Of a stretch of 64,000 nucleotides of DNA, positions 63,954 through 64,000 are shown piece after piece. The notes under the pieces are model-generated. The model ran no database searches. It saw only the letters and a list, made by a program, of their open reading frames with translations, and was not told where the DNA came from. The position numbers and the translations under genes are program-made. Source of the DNA: Sphingobacteriaceae bacterium (GTDB lineage Bacteria; Bacteroidota; Bacteroidia; B-17B0; Aurantibacillaceae); assembly GCA_016709575.1 (NCBI GenBank), contig JADJMM010000012.1, positions 116,273 to 180,272 on the forward strand. The letters run 5' to 3'. Within the stretch, counting starts at the first letter, position 1. Every line of letters begins with the position of its first letter.

Positions 63954-64000
63954 TTATTTGTCAGCCATTGCTGATAATAGTCCCGATAAATCTTTAGTTA
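63954..64000 (-). CDS. Possible C-terminal end of a gene running off the window
   Basis: On the - strand one frame reads TKDLSGLLSAMADK and then TAA (63956-63954). This is 36 bases ahead of the yebC start. The stretch is short and unrecognised, so the call is weak. Confidence 0.3.
   Translation of the reverse strand, partial: TKDLSGLLSAMADK

Noticed and set aside
1..64000. tRNA, rRNA, phage or transposase genes
   Set aside because: No cloverleaf with a TTCRA-type arm, no rRNA stretch, and no transposase or phage structural protein was found.

Overview
The window is from a member of the Bacteroidota (low GC). The evidence is a type IX secretion (T9SS) sorting domain, PorP/SprF- and PorE-like genes, an alternative GlmU-family protein, DUF1573/DUF3127/DUF2004/DUF2024 proteins, and promoters of the Bacteroidota type (TTTG, about 20 bp, TAnnTTTG). 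I cannot place it below phylum with confidence. More than 20 genes, including ftsH, dnaE and yebC, are broken by one- or two-base indels, mostly in short homopolymers. I read most of these as residual sequencing error, and I give such genes as one feature with the break noted.

Layout. 1-8279: end of a T9SS cargo gene, a damaged porP/sprF-like gene, a PorE-like OmpA protein, a large secreted protein with four Ig-like repeats and seven Cys/His 'HGD' repeats, and a GlmU-family gene. 8287-9600: a 72-bp element (R1) followed by two integron-type gene cassettes on the + strand. 9642-14726: small accessory genes. 14885-27085: a tightly packed 13-gene operon for an exported surface glycan (Wzm/Wzt ABC transporter, FdtA/FdtB-type amino-sugar genes, glycosyltransferases, methyltransferases, an alpha-1,2-fucosyltransferase). 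27147-31255: an AsmA-like gene and a truncated TPR gene. 31267-36607: a second cassette array on the - strand, with four cassettes and four attC sites, headed by an inverted copy of the 72-bp element (R2). 36645-45063: error-prone dnaE and dinB separated by hairpin repeats, a higBA toxin-antitoxin pair, and envelope glycosylation genes. 45268-64000: housekeeping genes (asparaginase, def, guaB, yajC, coaE, birA, rsfS, ftsH, SPFH protein, flavoprotein, recJ, yebC) with several repeat elements.

The most notable system is the pair of integron-like cassette arrays without an integrase in the window. Each site ends in GTT and pairs with a RYYYAAC-like box. For all six cassettes the first bases after the G^TT crossover point are the reverse complement of the R'' box of that same cassette's own 3' attC site, which is what a circular integron cassette predicts. 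Both arrays start directly at the end of the same 72-bp element, at the 3' end of a conserved gene, and the two elements are inverted 28 kb apart around the glycan locus. One cassette carries a self-contained operon (thioredoxin-like, DUF2024, GGCT-like, Cys-rich MarR) with two promoters, each holding a MarR-type palindrome between the -33 and -7 boxes.

A second notable structure is a 68-bp direct repeat of the recJ 3' end. It differs only at five synonymous positions, and together with the recJ end it brackets a single lipoprotein gene, as if a small element had integrated at the end of recJ.
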